From: Cardiocondyla obscurior
Taxonomy: Eukaryota > Arthropoda > Insecta > Hymenoptera > Formicidae
Length of the DNA: 64,000 nt
Assembly (NCBI RefSeq): GCF_019399895.1
Contig: NC_091877.1
Coordinates: 5,352,419-5,416,418 of the forward strand
Reading direction: 5' to 3'
Shown: piece by piece, positions 43,580 to 54,486 of the stretch
Layout of the letters: each line of letters opens with the position of its first letter
Numbering within the stretch: the first letter of the stretch is position 1
Position numbers and translations under genes: made by a program
Notes under the pieces: generated by a model
The model's input: only the letters and a program-made list of their open reading frames with translations
Databases searched by the model: none
What the model was told of the DNA's origin: nothing

Positions 43580-45817
43580 GATGACCTTATCTTCCTCCTC
43601 TTCCTCTACTTCTCGTAATCCGAGAGCCCTTAATAAAGTAGATAGGCGGTGGGCGACACGCAAACTCGACGCCGACCTGTTCCTTACGGCCTTTGAAGCC
43701 GCTACTTGGCCCGAGGTGCCGGAGAACAGAGGCGTAATAGAAGAAGTAGCTTGGCTGGACAATGTGTTGGCTATGGTGTGTAACACAACCATGCCACACT
43801 CGATTTCAAATCCGACCAAGCAGGCATATTGGTGGACGGAGGAAATCGCTAAATTGCGACGTTCTCTCGTCCAAGCTCAGAGGGAATTTGTGCGTTCCAG
43901 AAGGCGACGCCGTGAGACAGCGGAGGCGGTAGCGGCTCTTTACAAGAGTTACCAAGATGCCCGCCGTGCTCTTCGGATGGCTATCTGTAAGGCTAAGAGG
44001 TTTGCGTGAGAGGAGCTTCTTCAAACTGTGGAGGAGGACTCCTGGGGCCGACTGTATAAAATAGTTACGGGCCGGCTCCGCCCCAGGACCCCTCCCTTAA
44101 CCGAAACGCTCCTCCCTCATATTCTTAATCAGGTGATTGATCATCTGTTTTCTCCTGAAACAGGTGATCGGATAAAGCGGGTCTCCGTCCCCATAGGCAT
44201 TGCCACTGGGCACTGGATCGAGGAGATCTGCTCCGTCACGGAGGAAGAATTGACTTGGGTGGCCCGCAAAATGCGTAAGAACAGGGCCCCCGGACCTGAT
44301 AGTTTTCCCGGCAAGGCTCTGTCTCTATCTCTTACAGTGTTGGGCCCCCGGGTATGTGGACTGTTCATCAGAGCCCTTAAGGAAGGAATCTTCTCCCCTG
44401 CCTGGCGGGAAGCCAGGCTTGTACTTATTCCCAAGCCAGGGAAGTCAATTGGAGATGCTGGTTCTTACCGGCCGATCTGTTTGCTGGACGAGGTTGGCAA
44501 GTTATTCGAGCGCGTCATCGCGGGCCGCCTTGTCCAGCACTTAACATCAGAAAGATCGCTTCTTCACCCGGAGCAGTACGGATTCCGTGAGGGCCGCTCT
44601 ACAATTGACGCAATTGCGTCGGTGCGGTCCCTCGCAAAGGCCTCGGTGGAGGACGGGAGCGTGTTGTTGGCGGTTTTGATTGATATCTCGAACGCTTTTA
44701 ACACGCTCCCGTAGAGAGTTTTAGGGGAGTCCCTGGAGTACTTTAGGGCTCCCATGTATCTCCAAAGGGTGATAGGACAGTATCTCAAAGAACGAGGGCT
44801 GTCCTACAGCGACCGAGACGGCCGGTACGTGAGGAGGGAGGTCAAGCGTGGTGTTCCACAGAAATCAGTATTAGGCTCTCTTCTGGATCGGCTCAGAAGT
44901 CTGAGGCGATCTTTTTCTATGATCGTTCTCTGGGCCGACCGCCGTCCATGTCGGTCACTATAGACCGTGAGTCCGTTCAGGTGGGGCCTACGATGAAATA
45001 TCTTGATCTCACCTTGAACAGACTCTGGGAGTTTGGACCGCATTTCCAGGCGGTCTGTCCCCGGGTTGGACGAGCCGCAGTCTGTACCGACCGACTTATG
45101 CCCAACCTTGGGGATCCGGACGTAGAAGTGCGCAAATTGTACGCTGCGGTCGTCAGCTCTATCGCGCTCTACGGTGCGCCAATTTGGGCGTGCAACCTGC
45201 CCGCGAATAAGCGCGCCTTGGCCAGTCTGCGACAAGTTGAGCGCAGACTGGCAACAAGAGTTGCGCGGTGTTACCGCTCCGCTGCCGCAGATGCGGCAAT
45301 GTTATTAGCGGGATTACCCACGCTTGAGTTGGAGGCCGCGGCACTCGCTGACCGCTATTAGCGAGTGTCCACGATGCGTCAGCGGAGGGTGATACCCGAA
45401 GTGGCGAAACTGTGGCTCAAACAATTAAGTCGGCAGTGGTTAATGGAAAAGTGGGAGAGACGTTTGGCTATTATAGACAAGCCAAACGTCCTTGGATGTC
45501 GAGTGGTGAGCGCCTTACGCCTTCACTTTAACGAGTGGGTAAAGGTGTTTGCGAGACAGCTCCCGTTCCGAGCGATGCAGGTGGTCTCCGGGCATGGTGT
45601 CTTCGAGGACTACCTGTGCCGCATCGGGCGGGAGAGAGTTACTCGGTGTTGGAAGTGTGGAGCCGGCCAGGACTCTGTACAGCATTTGCTTGCCGAGTGC
45701 CGGCAAGAGTATCGGCCTTCTCCGATAAAAAGGAGGTTCTTCGGGATGCAGTTGGCCCGGACCTGGCCCTCCCCGCGGTTATCTCAGTCGTGGTGGAGGA
45801 GGGCTGGGACGGGGTGA
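43580..45817 (+). pseudogene. R1-clade ORF2, RT and C-terminal region (copy 1)
   Basis: The reading resumes after the mariner element with DRRWATRKLDADLFLTAFEA and AYWWTEEIAKLRRS. RT blocks follow: RKNRAPGPDSFPGKAL, AWREARLVLIPKPGK, SYRPICLLDEVGKLFERVIA, EQYGFREGRSTIDAI and VLIDISNAFNTLP. TAG at about 44,713 stops the frame; GVPQKSVLGSLLD continues in it. The block that should carry YADD is deleted (about 44,890-44,950). Then comes KYLDLTLNRLW ... LYAAVVSSIALYGAPIW, a TAG at 45,359-45,361, and the C-terminal zinc knuckle CWKCGAGQDSVQHLLAEC. Without YADD it cannot polymerise DNA. Confidence 0.85.
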
Positions 45818-46618
45818 GGTGAAGAGCATTTGTCTTCTTCTGCAAGAAAACAGTCTTGCAGAAGGAGGACAACGAGCGAGTCCAACGTGAAAAGGTGGCT
45901 GCACCGGACTCTGGGGTAAACCAGGGGACCCCTATACGACGCCGCAGAGCGCGAAGAGGAATCTCGACGCACTTTTGCCTGCCGTAAGGCGACGGGGGAG
46001 GGCGGAGTATGTGTCCTACACTTTATTCTTCGGCCCTTCCCCTAGTAGCCTAGAATATATTTGTAGAGAGAATTTATATGGCCCTTTTCAGAGCTTATGA
46101 GTTAGAAGCTGCCGGGAAAGGGATCGAGGGGTGCCCAATAGCTGCCGTAAGAGTGAGGGCATCTTTCTACTCCCGGACTCGGCAGCCTCTTCTGTGTATT
46201 AAAGAGGGCGGATTCATAGACGGTTTGGGAGCTGTTTACTGCCCCCTTGCCCATCGAGAGGGGGCGTTGGCGGAAGGGTGTTGGTCCCCTTTCGTCAAGT
46301 TTTAGAATGGTGGTCTGGTCAAGTCTAATGACCAAGCGCCGGGGGGCATCTTTAGTCTTTAGAAAGGTACCTTCGGCCAGGCAGTGACCCCCGAACATCA
46401 GGGGGTCTCTGCGATAAGCGAGCGGTGCAGTGCTTGAAATGTACTTACGATTCCCGTGCCACTCGCCAATGATTGCCTGCGCTAGGCCAACCGTGAAGTT
46501 TTAGTGGGTATTAGACTGCATGTCTACATAAGTCCTGAGTCCCACATAACCCCCGGAATTCCCAAACCGGGGGTATTCGTAAAGGGATTTCTTCACGTAA
46601 AAAAAAAGAAAAAAAAAG
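45818..46618 (+). other. 3' UTR and A-rich tail of R1 copy 1
   Basis: GC-rich non-coding sequence ending in ACGTAAAAAAAAAGAAAAA. It is closely similar to the 3' UTR of copy 3 (58,082-58,738): shared blocks include GGTCAAGTCTAATGACC, GCAGTGACCCCC and CACATAACCCCCGGA-TTCCC, which define the 3' end of this LINE family. Confidence 0.8.
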
Positions 46619-46628
46619 TTGGTGTAGG

Positions 46629-47017
46629 TCCGCCCCTTGCAGTGCTACATATGCCTGCAAGGGGGTCATGTAAGGGAGAAGTGCCCCTCCGCTGAAGATC
46701 GCAACAAGTGCTGCTTTAGATGCGGAGCGGAGGGGCACCAGGCGGTCTCTTGTAAAGAGCCGCCAAGCTGTGCGGCCTGCAAGAAAGCAAGCCCTCCCCC
46801 CGCCCACAAAATAGGCGGAAGCTCCTGCCCCGCGCAAATTAAGCAAGCGCGAGGCAGTGGAGCAATTCGCGGAGGGAAGAAGCGAGCGCGGACCAAGCCC
46901 GAAATAATGTCCGCGCCCGTTGCTACCGCCCCTTCGGGGCAAACGATAAGGGACAGCCCCGAGTCGATGAAGGTCGACGAACAGTCCGTCTCCCCCCCCC
47001 CAAGAGCAACGCGCTAA
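46629..47017 (+). pseudogene. R1-clade ORF1 C-terminus, three zinc knuckles (copy 2)
   Basis: Only the C-terminal part of ORF1 remains. All three knuckles are intact: CYICLQGGHVREKC, CFRCGAEGHQAVSC and CAACKKASPPPAHKIGGSSC. A short basic and Pro/Ser-rich tail follows before the stop. The 5' part of the ORF is absent because the copy is truncated at the junction with copy 1. Confidence 0.82.
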
Positions 47018-47081
47018 GCGCGTATTACGGGAAGCGGGAAAAAGGGCGGAGCGTCCGGAGGAGACCGTTTCTAGCTCTATA

Positions 47082-47600
47082 AATGGCTAGAACGGCTCTC
47101 CTCCAGACAAATCTAAACCACGCCTACCAGGCGTAGGACTTATTCATGCATAGTCTGACGGAGCGTGGTTATGGTATAGGGATCGCTGCGAAGCCATACT
47201 CTGTCTTCCTCCAGCATCTATGCTGGGCTATCCCCAGCCCAGGGACTTTGGGCTCAGTGGCGATTACATGGACGACGCACACCCACCCGTGTACCCTATT
47301 GTCAGGGCCCGGCATCCCCTGCTGATTCTCCTGGGTGGCGATTTTAACGGCAAATCCCCAGATTGGGGCTGCCCCCGGCGAGATCGGCGAGGGGAATTAG
47401 ATGAAGAATGGGCGGCCGCACTCGGCCTCCTTCTTGTCAACAAGGAGGCCAAGAGTACCTAGGTGGCGTGGCGGGGCGAGTCCATAGTGGACTTAACATG
47501 GACAACTCCATCTGCCCAGGGACTCGTCGAGCAATGGAGGGTGCTGACGGGCTGCAAGATACTGTCAAACCATCTCTATGTGGCGAGGGCTGAGGCCCCG
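47082..47600 (+). pseudogene. R1-clade ORF2 endonuclease (copy 2)
   Basis: Pieces of the endonuclease are readable in more than one frame: LLQTNLNHAYQA, ERGYGIGIAAKPYSV, LGGDFNGKSPDWGCPRRDRR, GLLLVNKEAKST (then TAG), ESIVDLTWTTPSA, and LSNHLYVARAEAPPL. A central segment of 60-70 codons seems deleted. The last block should read SDHR; here the His position is changed in context (SNHL). The frame ends at the insertion that follows. Confidence 0.75.
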
Positions 47601-47751
47601 CCACTAGACGGCAGACGCCGTCCCTGAGGGCGAACACCGACCCGAACAGGACCGAACGCGCCAAACAAGGTTCGGCGGGCGACCACCAGCCCGACGATGG
47701 TGCACGCCGCCGAGGTAAGAGTGAAAACTCCCCCACTCTCATCTCGGCGAC

Positions 47752-47759
47752 TATATAAG
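47752..47759 (+). promoter_or_regulatory. TATA box upstream of the hairpin array
   Basis: TATATAAG is followed about 75 bp later by the first hairpin. If used, transcription would begin near 47,785 and include the whole array. Confidence 0.45.
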
Positions 47760-47833
47760 CCGAGCTCGCGGCAGACCAAGTACCTTGTCCGTTCCGATTC
47801 CTCGTCACGAACACTAGTCCTCCAGATCCGATA

Positions 47834-48503
47834 GGCTTCGGGCGCTCCCGAAGCCCTCTCTAGTACTCTCCGACTCGGGCGCTCCCGAGTTGTCCCCGGG
47901 CGCTCCCGGTGAGAGTCTTCCGCTGCTTTGGACGCTCCCAAGGCAGAGTAAACTTCAGGTTCCTGGAGACCTCGGGCGCTCCCGAGGCTCCACCACCGAG
48001 GCGACCGGATACCGCCGGCGCCCCCGGCTAGTCCGGACCACCAAGATCCCCTGGACGGGCGCTCCCGTCCAGGTTGTAGGATCTATCGTACGGCATACTG
48101 CCGACGACATCGCCGCGGTCGGGCGCTCCCGACTGCCGCCGCTTCCAGGGCATCCAGTGCCACACCGAGATCCCCTGGACGGGCGCTCCCGTCCAGGCCG
48201 TAGGATCCGTCGTACGGCCCGCTGCCGACGACACCGCCGCGGTCGGGCGCTCCCGACTGCCGCTCTCCGGATTATCCCGGACAACCTTCGGTTCTCTTGG
48301 ACGGGCGCTCCCGTCCAAGCCTAGAGCTTGCCGCACGACTAACAGTCATCGGCATCGCCGCCGTCGGGCGCTCCCGACGGCCGCCACCGCCAGGGCACTT
48401 CGCGCCCTCACGCGATTCCCCGGACGGGCGCTCCCGTCAGGTAACGGATCCGCCGCGCGACAACCAGTCGCCGGCACTGCCGCGGTCGGGCGCTCCCGAC
48501 CGC
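47834..48503 (+). repeat. Array of about 14 hairpins with a constant CGCT loop
   Basis: Most units read GGG-CGCT-CCC, extended on both sides by arms that differ from unit to unit yet stay complementary. Examples: GGCTTCGGG with CCCGAAGCC (47,834-47,855), CCTCGGG with CCCGAGG (47,970-47,987), CCTGGACGGG with CCCGTCCAGG (48,050-48,073 and 48,174-48,197), CTTGGACGGG with CCCGTCCAAG (48,296-48,319), CCGTCGGG with CCCGACGG (48,361-48,380), GCGGTCGGG with CCCGACCGC (48,482-48,503). From 48,050 on, two hairpin types alternate about every 61 bp, a dimeric unit of 122-123 bp. The C-G to T-A change between related units is compensatory. A structured RNA or DNA role is suggested; function unknown. Confidence 0.85.
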
Positions 48504-48650
48504 TGCCCCTCGGGCCAGCCCGAGCAACCTCGGCCCAGACCCCGACCAACCGCTTGGTCTATCGTCGTCTCAACGAACTCAGGCTCCGGCGAGCCTCAAT
48601 CCGGCAACCCCCGCGACACGGCAAAACGCTACCGTTACATCTATATTAAC

Positions 48651-50652
48651 GTGAGTCTGTCCGCAGCCCAGTTGCGCCCTCCCGACCTCCCGTCTTCCAG
48701 GAAGATGTGTCGGAAGAGGCGGTGGACACTTTGCCTGTTAATCAGTGACCTCCTCACAGCTGCACTGGAGGGGGTCACCTGGCCCACCAACCTACCTGGA
48801 GGCGACAAACTGGAAGACGTGGAGAGTCTATGTAAGGCCCTGTCGGACGTTTGCGACACCGCCATGCCACGAGCAGCAGGGCGCCCTTACAAAGGAGTGT
48901 ATTGGTGGACGGAGGAGATTGTGAGTCTACGTCACTCTTCCGTTCAAACCCGGCGAGCGTTCCTTCGCGCCAGACAGCGTCAAAACAAGCCCGCCGAGGC
49001 AATTGTGGCCACCTATGCCTCATATAGTGAGACTCGTCGGGCCCTGAAACTGACCATAAGACAGGTCAAAGGAGCTGCGTGGGACGCACTTATGGAAACA
49101 GTGCAGGAGGATCCCTAGGGACGCCCGTACAAAATCGTCACTGAACGATTGTGCTCCAGGGGTCTCCCAGCGACGGAGTCCCTCGACCCCACCGTGGTCG
49201 AAGAGGTAGTTGCGTCGCTCTTTCCCCGAGAAACGGGGAAACGAATCCGGCAGGGGCCCGATCCTATGAGTTTTTCCTGCCCGGATTGGAGCGACGCCGA
49301 CCACGGGGTGGTCGAAGAAGAGTTAACCCAGGCCGTTAAAAGAATCCAAAAAAACAAAGCGCCGGGACCAGATGGGGTTCCCGGCGAAGTACTGTCTTTC
49401 ATCCGGAATCCTGAGCCAAAAGCTCCGTCGCGTTTACACGCGACTCCTTAAGGAGGGAATCTTTCCCTCTGTGTGAAAGACGGCTTCCTTAGTTCTCATT
49501 CCTAAGAGCGGGAAGCCAGCAGGGGAGCCGTTCTCGTATCGGCCGATTTGTCTTCTGGATGAGATGGGAAAGCTCTTTGAGCGTATCATCGCCGGCCGCC
49601 TCACCCGGGAGATGACACAGGGGGAAATAGCGCTTCAGGATGCGCAATAGGGATTCCGCGAGAGACGATCGATCATCGACGCAATAACATCACTTTAGAT
49701 CCCTCGCGGAATCCGCCAAGAAGGAAGGAAGGGTGTTGCTGACGGTGTCGCTCGACATCGCAAACGCCTTCAACACCCTCCCGTGGCGAGAAATCGGGGG
49801 GGGGCCCTTGAGTATTTCAGGGTTTCTCCGTACCTGCGCCGGGTAGTGGACCAGTACTTGAACCAGAGACGCCTGTCCTAGGTCAACAGAGACGGGCGCC
49901 TCGTGAAGATGGCGGTCGAGCGTGGAGTTCCGCAGGGGTCAGTGTTAGGCCCCCTGCTGTGAAACCTCGCGTTCGACAAAGTACTAAGAGCGGCATTTCC
50001 CCCGGGCTGCGAAGTCATCTGCTATGCAGATGACACCCTGATTGTAGCCCGAGGTATGGATTGGGAATAGGCCTACGCTCTGGCACAGGTGGCCACAGAC
50101 ATTATAGTGGCGACGATATCCGGGCTGGGGTTAAAGGTAGCGCCCCACAAAACGGAGGCGATGGATTTCAACGACGCCTCCTGGGGGCGCCTTCCCCCAG
50201 CTCGGATTATAGTAGAAAAAATCCCTGTCTAGGTGGAGCCAAACATCAAATACTTAGGCTTTACACTGGAAGAAAAATGGTCAATCGGGGACCACTTTAA
50301 TAAAGTGGACCCCAGAATGGGCAGGGCGGCCGTAACTCTCGGCCGCCTTATGCCCAACTTGGGTGGTTCCCTCCTGGGCGTCAGGAGATTGTATGCGGCA
50401 GTCGTCCGCTCCATAGCACTTTATGAAGCTCCCATTTTGGCGGACAACTTGCCGCGGAACAAGAAAGCGCTGGCTTGCATCAAGCAGGCGGAGCGCAAAG
50501 TGGTGGTGCGGGATGCCCGCCTATATAGAACGATCGCCGCAGACGAAGCGACCGTCATGGCGGTCATTCCACCACTCGATTTGGAGGCCAAGTCTTACGC
50601 CAAACGCTATCGGCGTAGGACCAAAATGGCCAGGTGGGGGGAGGGGAGTTAA
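48651..50652 (+). pseudogene. R1-clade ORF2, linker and RT (copy 2)
   Basis: The reading starts with GVTWPTNLPGGDKLEDVESL and VYWWTEEIVSLRHSS. TAG replaces Trp in EDP-GRPYKIVTERL (49,117-49,119). RT blocks follow in shifting frames: IQKNKAPGPDGVPGEVL, SYRPICLLDEMGKLFERII, VSLDIANAFNTLPWREI, RGVPQGSVLGPLL, and the catalytic VICYADDTLIVARG (YADD 50,023-50,034). Then come KYLGFTLEEKWSIGDHF and LYAAVVRSIALYEAPILADN. It ends in MARWGEGS with a stop, before the terminal zinc knuckle. At least eight stops or frameshifts make it non-functional. Confidence 0.82.
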
Positions 50653-50852
50653 GCCCCCCGCCTTGGCGCTGGCCAGGCTTCGCTTGCTAAGCCTTGATAA
50701 AGTATTTACAAAATAATGCGAGAGAAGATTTGGAACGCTTCCAAAGACCTCATCCTCTGCATTAAAAGTCGACAAAACAAAAAAGATACAAAAAAACTTT
50801 TTCTGTAGAGCAAGTAAAAAGATCTTTTAAAAAAGGAAACATCAGTGAGCAA

Positions 50853-52021
50853 GTGAACAATCCGGACGATTCATTGTTCGTTAAGTTACAGTCTACTGCC
50901 CCTTCCTCAAAAAAGGACGCTAAAATACAGTCAAAGATTGCCCCACCCTTAACACAACTTAAGGTATCATGGGCAACTGTGACTGGACGGAAGACTAATA
51001 AGAAAGCTGCAACAAATGATAAAACGCAGCAATCTACAACTTCTAAAAAAGATACTGCGAAAAGTAAAACTAATAAAAAGGCTTCTCAAAATCATCATGA
51101 AGGACGGAAACGTGCAACGACTGAGAAGAAACAGGCAAAAAACCGGTTAAAAGAAAATCTCCACGTAATGCTGCTGTGACTGTGACTTGCTTGAAGGGTA
51201 AATATGACGAGGAACTTCGGTTTGTGAAGAGCAAAATCTCGCTTATTGAATTAGGCATACCCTCAGTTAAAACTAGACGAGCTTTTACAAGAGCCGTAAT
51301 ATACGAGATGATTTGCGAGAACGGGACAAAGAAAGCCGATCTCTTGGTTACTCGAATAAGAGAGGTACTAGACGGGCAGCCTGACATCAAAATTGCACGT
51401 CCTGTTAAACAAGCGGAAGTTAGAGTTTGTGGACTCGACGATTCTATTACTCCTTAGGAAATAATGGAAGCTTTTGCTCAGGCAACTGGCTGTTCTCACA
51501 CGGACATTAAAATTGGAAATATCAGACTATCGAATAATCGTCTGTTTGTGGTATTAGTTCTCATTAACTGCGGCGAATAAAATTATCGCGGAGGACGAAT
51601 TAAAATTGACTGGATATTAGCCAAGGTAGAATTGCTGCGCGACCGACCCTTGCAATGCTATAAATGCTTGCAAGGGGGTCACGTGCGTAACAAGTGCCCA
51701 GTATCTAATAATCGCAGCAACTGCTGTTATCGATGTGGAGAGCCTGACCATAAAATGGCAAATTGGGTATCAGCTCCTAATTGTCCGGTTTGTAAACAAG
51801 CCGGTCGTAGCTCCGAACACAAACTAGGAGGTCCATCTTGTTCTGCAAAGTTCAAGCAAACAAGAGGTAATGGTCGTATAATTAATAAAAAGAGCAGGGA
51901 TAACTCCGTACTTCTTAAGAAATTCTCTTCTACGAGGAATAGACTTCCTGCCTCATATATACCGCAGACGAATGAGTGCATGGAGGTAGAAAACGATGAT
52001 TATGCAAGGACGACATCTTAA
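50853..52021 (+). pseudogene. R1-clade ORF1 (copy 3)
   Basis: The Lys/Ser/Thr-rich middle is followed by NAAVTVTCLKGKYDEELRFV and ELGIPSVKTRRAFTRAVIYE, the RRM-like region of copy 1. Frames change near 51,170. TAG at 51,456 and another stop near 51,580 interrupt it. The knuckles are CYKCLQGGHVRNKC (intact), CYRCGEPDHKMANW (last Cys is Trp) and CPVCKQAGRSSEHKLGGPSC. The A-richness here differs from the GC-rich copies 1 and 2, so this is a different subfamily or an older copy. Confidence 0.8.
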
Positions 52022-52097
52022 TCGGAGATTATAACGACTGAATCAACAGTCGTACAGAAAGCCGGCTTGGAGAAGACCGTAGGCTGGATCTGCGTTC

Positions 52098-53266
52098 ATG
52101 GCCACTAAACTTCTACAGAGCAATTTGAACCACGCCCGCGAGGCTCAGGACTTATTTGTCCATACCCTCGCGGAGCGTGGCTTTGGCATAGGGGTTGCTG
52201 CTGAACCCTATCGGGTCTCGCTCAGACATCCATCCTGGGCAGTGGACTCATTACATTCGGTGTTGGCGAATGCGAAATTAAAATTTATGTAACTCGAATA
52301 ACGACGAAATTGAAAGATGAAAACAGAGGCGATAAATATAGCACAAATATAACACCTGACAACCGACTCGATGCCCGTCGAAAGAAAAATAACTTTGTTT
52401 ATAAGACGTGTGAAACTTCGACAGAGCCGTTAGAAATACGAAATTTAGAATAGCGGCGAGATGAGGAGTGCGACAAAGGGGGCTCCTAGTATAAAAGCAG
52501 CGGAGAGCGGCTCCGCGGACAAGTCTTTGTTTCTCAATTTAAGACGTTACAAATTTTGTAAAATTCCGACGCTATCATTTAATCGGGGCAGTTTTTTGGT
52601 CTCCGGGCGCGGTCATCTACGACGGACCGGCATTCACAAAGCTCGGTCGCACCAATCTCTCGTTTGTTTTGAGAGGAATAAAATGGAAAAAATAGAATTT
52701 CCACGAGACGAGGTGTATCTTTATTTTTTATTGTTGACACCATCCTTACATCCATCGGCATTACAAATTCGCCAGTTCGTCTCGAACATTCGATGGCAAT
52801 TACTTGGACTCGTTATACCCACCCGTGCATCGCTGCGGATCTTGGTGGTGGATGGGTCAGTGTCCTCTAGGCTCACGTTTATAAAGTGGGCGTTTATTTT
52901 TCTTTGGTTTTAAGTCTTGAGGACTATGAAGCTAGACTTGATGCACTTGATGCATTCATTCGTCGATGTCTTCCCCGTCCGATCCTGTTAGCTAGTGACT
53001 TCAACGCGAAGTCAACAGATTGGGATTGCGGGCGATCAGATTGGCGGGGAAAGTTTCTCAATGATTGGGCGGATGAACTTGGCCTCCTTTTAGTAAATGA
53101 GGGTACGAAAAGTACATTTATTGCGTGTAGAAGCGAATTAATTGTCGACTTGACATGGATTTTGTCCTTTGCGCAATCTTTGATAAGTAATTGGCGAGTT
53201 GAAGCTGGCTCAGAATCCTTGTCGGACCATAGGTTTATATATCTATGGCCATCGATTCGGCCCTAA
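52098..53266 (+). pseudogene. R1-clade ORF2 endonuclease (copy 3), split by an LTR
   Basis: The start is ATG at 52,098 (MATKLLQSNLNHAREAQDLF, with AERGFGIGVAAEPYRV). The solo LTR at 52,261-52,788 interrupts it. After the LTR the reading continues through GGGWVSV, then LLASDFNAKSTDWDCGRSDW (catalytic Asp), LGLLLVNEGTKSTF, ELIVDLTWILS and ESLSDHRFIYLW (catalytic Asp-His), so the active site is conserved. TAA follows GPSIRP at about 53,266. Confidence 0.82.
52261..52788 (+). repeat. Solo LTR, BEL-like, in R1 copy 3
   Basis: TGTTGGCGAATGCG at the left and GTCTCGAACA at the right, flanked by TTCGG (52,256-52,260) and TTCGA (52,789-52,793): a 5-bp target duplication with one mismatch, as in BEL/Pao. 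It holds TATAAAAG (52,490-52,497) and AATAAA (about 52,678). Its excision reunites the endonuclease reading frame. Confidence 0.82.
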
Positions 53267-54486
53267 CGTATACGCGGACTTCCCAGTCGGGAGAAAAACA
53301 CCATAATAGATGGGCGATTCGTAAATTTGATGAAGATTTATTTCTTATGGTACTTGATGCCGCCACTTGGTCGGAGAATACCTTGGAAGGCAATGCCTTA
53401 CAAGAAGTTACGTGGCTCAGGGAGAGACTTACAGAGGCGTGTAATATCGCCATGCCTAAGGCCTCTTTTCGTTTCTCAAAACAGGTTTACTGGTAAACGG
53501 AGAACATTGCAATTCTGCGACGTGCCTCCGTCCAGGCTCAGAGAACCTTTACGCGCGCCAGACGGCGATGTAGAGTGAGCGCGGAGATAGTGGCGTCAGC
53601 GTATGAGTCATATCGTGATGCGCGCCGTGCTTTGCGTGTTGCGATACGCCGAGCAAAGAAAAAGGCTTGGCAAGACTTGCTTCAAACTATAGATGAAGAT
53701 CCCTGGGGGCGACCCTTTAAGATCGTTACTGATTGTCTTCGCCCCAGAACCTCTCCAGTGACAGAAACATTAAAAACTCAGTTGGTTCACAGAATTGTCA
53801 ATACCCTGTTTCCTGAGAAAACAAGCGCTCTTTTACAAAGGGTCTCCATTCTACTCGGAGATGCCACTCCTGACTGGTCGGAGGAAACCTGTCAGGTAAC
53901 AGAAGAGGAGTTAGCACGGGTGGCACGTAAGATTAAGATAAACAAGGCCCCCGGTGCAGATGGTATACCCGGCAAAGCTCTACGTCAATCTTTAGAGATC
54001 CTAGGTCCCCGGGTTTGCAAAGCATTTACGGGATTGTTGAAAGAAAATTTCCCTCCTGATTGGCGAGAAGCAATGTTGGTCCTCATACCTAAACCGGAAA
54101 AGGAGCCCAATAACTCATCCGCATATCGACCTATTTGTTTGCTGGATAAGGCTGGCAAACTCTTTGAAAGAGTCATTGCAGGCCACTTCATCCAACACTT
54201 GTCGTGTAAAGGACAAATGCTCCAGCCGGGGCAATTTGGTTTTCGCGAAGGTCGTTCGACCATTGATGCGATAGCGCGTCTTCGATCTCTCGCCGATGCC
54301 TCAACGGCGCAGGGGGGCGTGTTGTTAGCGACATCGCTGGATATAGCAAATGCTTTCAACTCGCTCCCCTGGAGAGTTATAGGGGAGGCCTTGGCTTATT
54401 TTCGAGTTTTCTTGTACCTCCAAAGAATTATTGGACAATACCTAAAAGACAGAGTACTGTCTTATATCGATCGCGATGGTCGACAT
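53260..54486 (+). pseudogene. R1-clade ORF2, linker and RT N-terminal half (copy 3)
   Basis: The linker is RWAIRKFDEDLFLMVLDAAT ... VYW with TAA in place of the next Trp (53,494-53,496) and a frame change to 53,575. The long open frame from 53,575 carries RRAKKKAWQDLLQTIDEDPW, KIKINKAPGADGIPGKAL, AYRPICLLDKAGKLFERVIA, GQFGFREGRSTIDAI and TSLDIANAFNSLPWRVI, then YLKDRVLSYIDRDGR. It is cut at 54,486 by the next insertion. The block is better preserved than the corresponding ones in copies 1 and 2. Confidence 0.85.

Larger units (their letters stand above)
39822..46618 (+). mobile_element. R1-clade LINE, copy 1
   Basis: It has an ORF1 with three zinc knuckles, an ORF2 with endonuclease, RT and a C-terminal zinc knuckle, a 3' UTR of about 800 bp, and a tail of A's at 46,601-46,618. 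The 5' end lacks the start of ORF1, so it is truncated. A mariner-type element replaces part of the endonuclease. A deletion removes the RT catalytic box. Copies 2 and 3 follow directly on the same strand. R1-clade elements reverse-transcribe their RNA onto nicked target DNA, many at specific sites. Confidence 0.85.
47600..48650 (+). mobile_element. GC-rich insertion carrying a hairpin array
   Basis: This segment separates the endonuclease of R1 copy 2 from its linker (resuming near 48,660). It has a TATATAAG promoter motif, then about 14 spaced hairpins, then sequence ending in CGTTACA near 48,640 with a GTGAGT just after. It has no convincing protein frame: the same repeats fall in different frames because unit lengths are about 122-123 bp. 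An LTR or LTR-plus-leader of a retroelement is the most likely origin. Borders are approximate and no target duplication was found. Confidence 0.55.
46619..50690 (+). mobile_element. R1-clade LINE, copy 2
   Basis: It begins inside ORF1 immediately after the A-tail of copy 1. It has endonuclease, linker and RT, and breaks off in the C-terminal part of ORF2 near 50,690. It carries many stops (mostly TAG or TGA in place of Trp or Gln codons) and a 1-kb GC-rich insertion at about 47,600-48,650. The RT catalytic box is still present. Confidence 0.82.

Noticed and set aside
46619..46640. Telomere-like sequence (GTTGGTGTAGGTCC) after the first R1 tail
   Set aside because: It aligns with ORF1 coding sequence just before the first zinc knuckle in copy 1, so it is part of copy 2.
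47834..48503. CRISPR array
   Set aside because: Repeats are not identical, spacing units are themselves repeated, and the DNA is eukaryotic. The pattern is tandem duplication of hairpin units.
47955..48549. Overlapping GC-rich frames on both strands as proteins
   Set aside because: They are open because the repeats lack stops. Unit lengths of 122-123 bp shift the frame, so no protein repeat is kept.
53985..54359. 124-codon minus-strand frame
   Set aside because: Shadow of the well-preserved RT frame of R1 copy 3.
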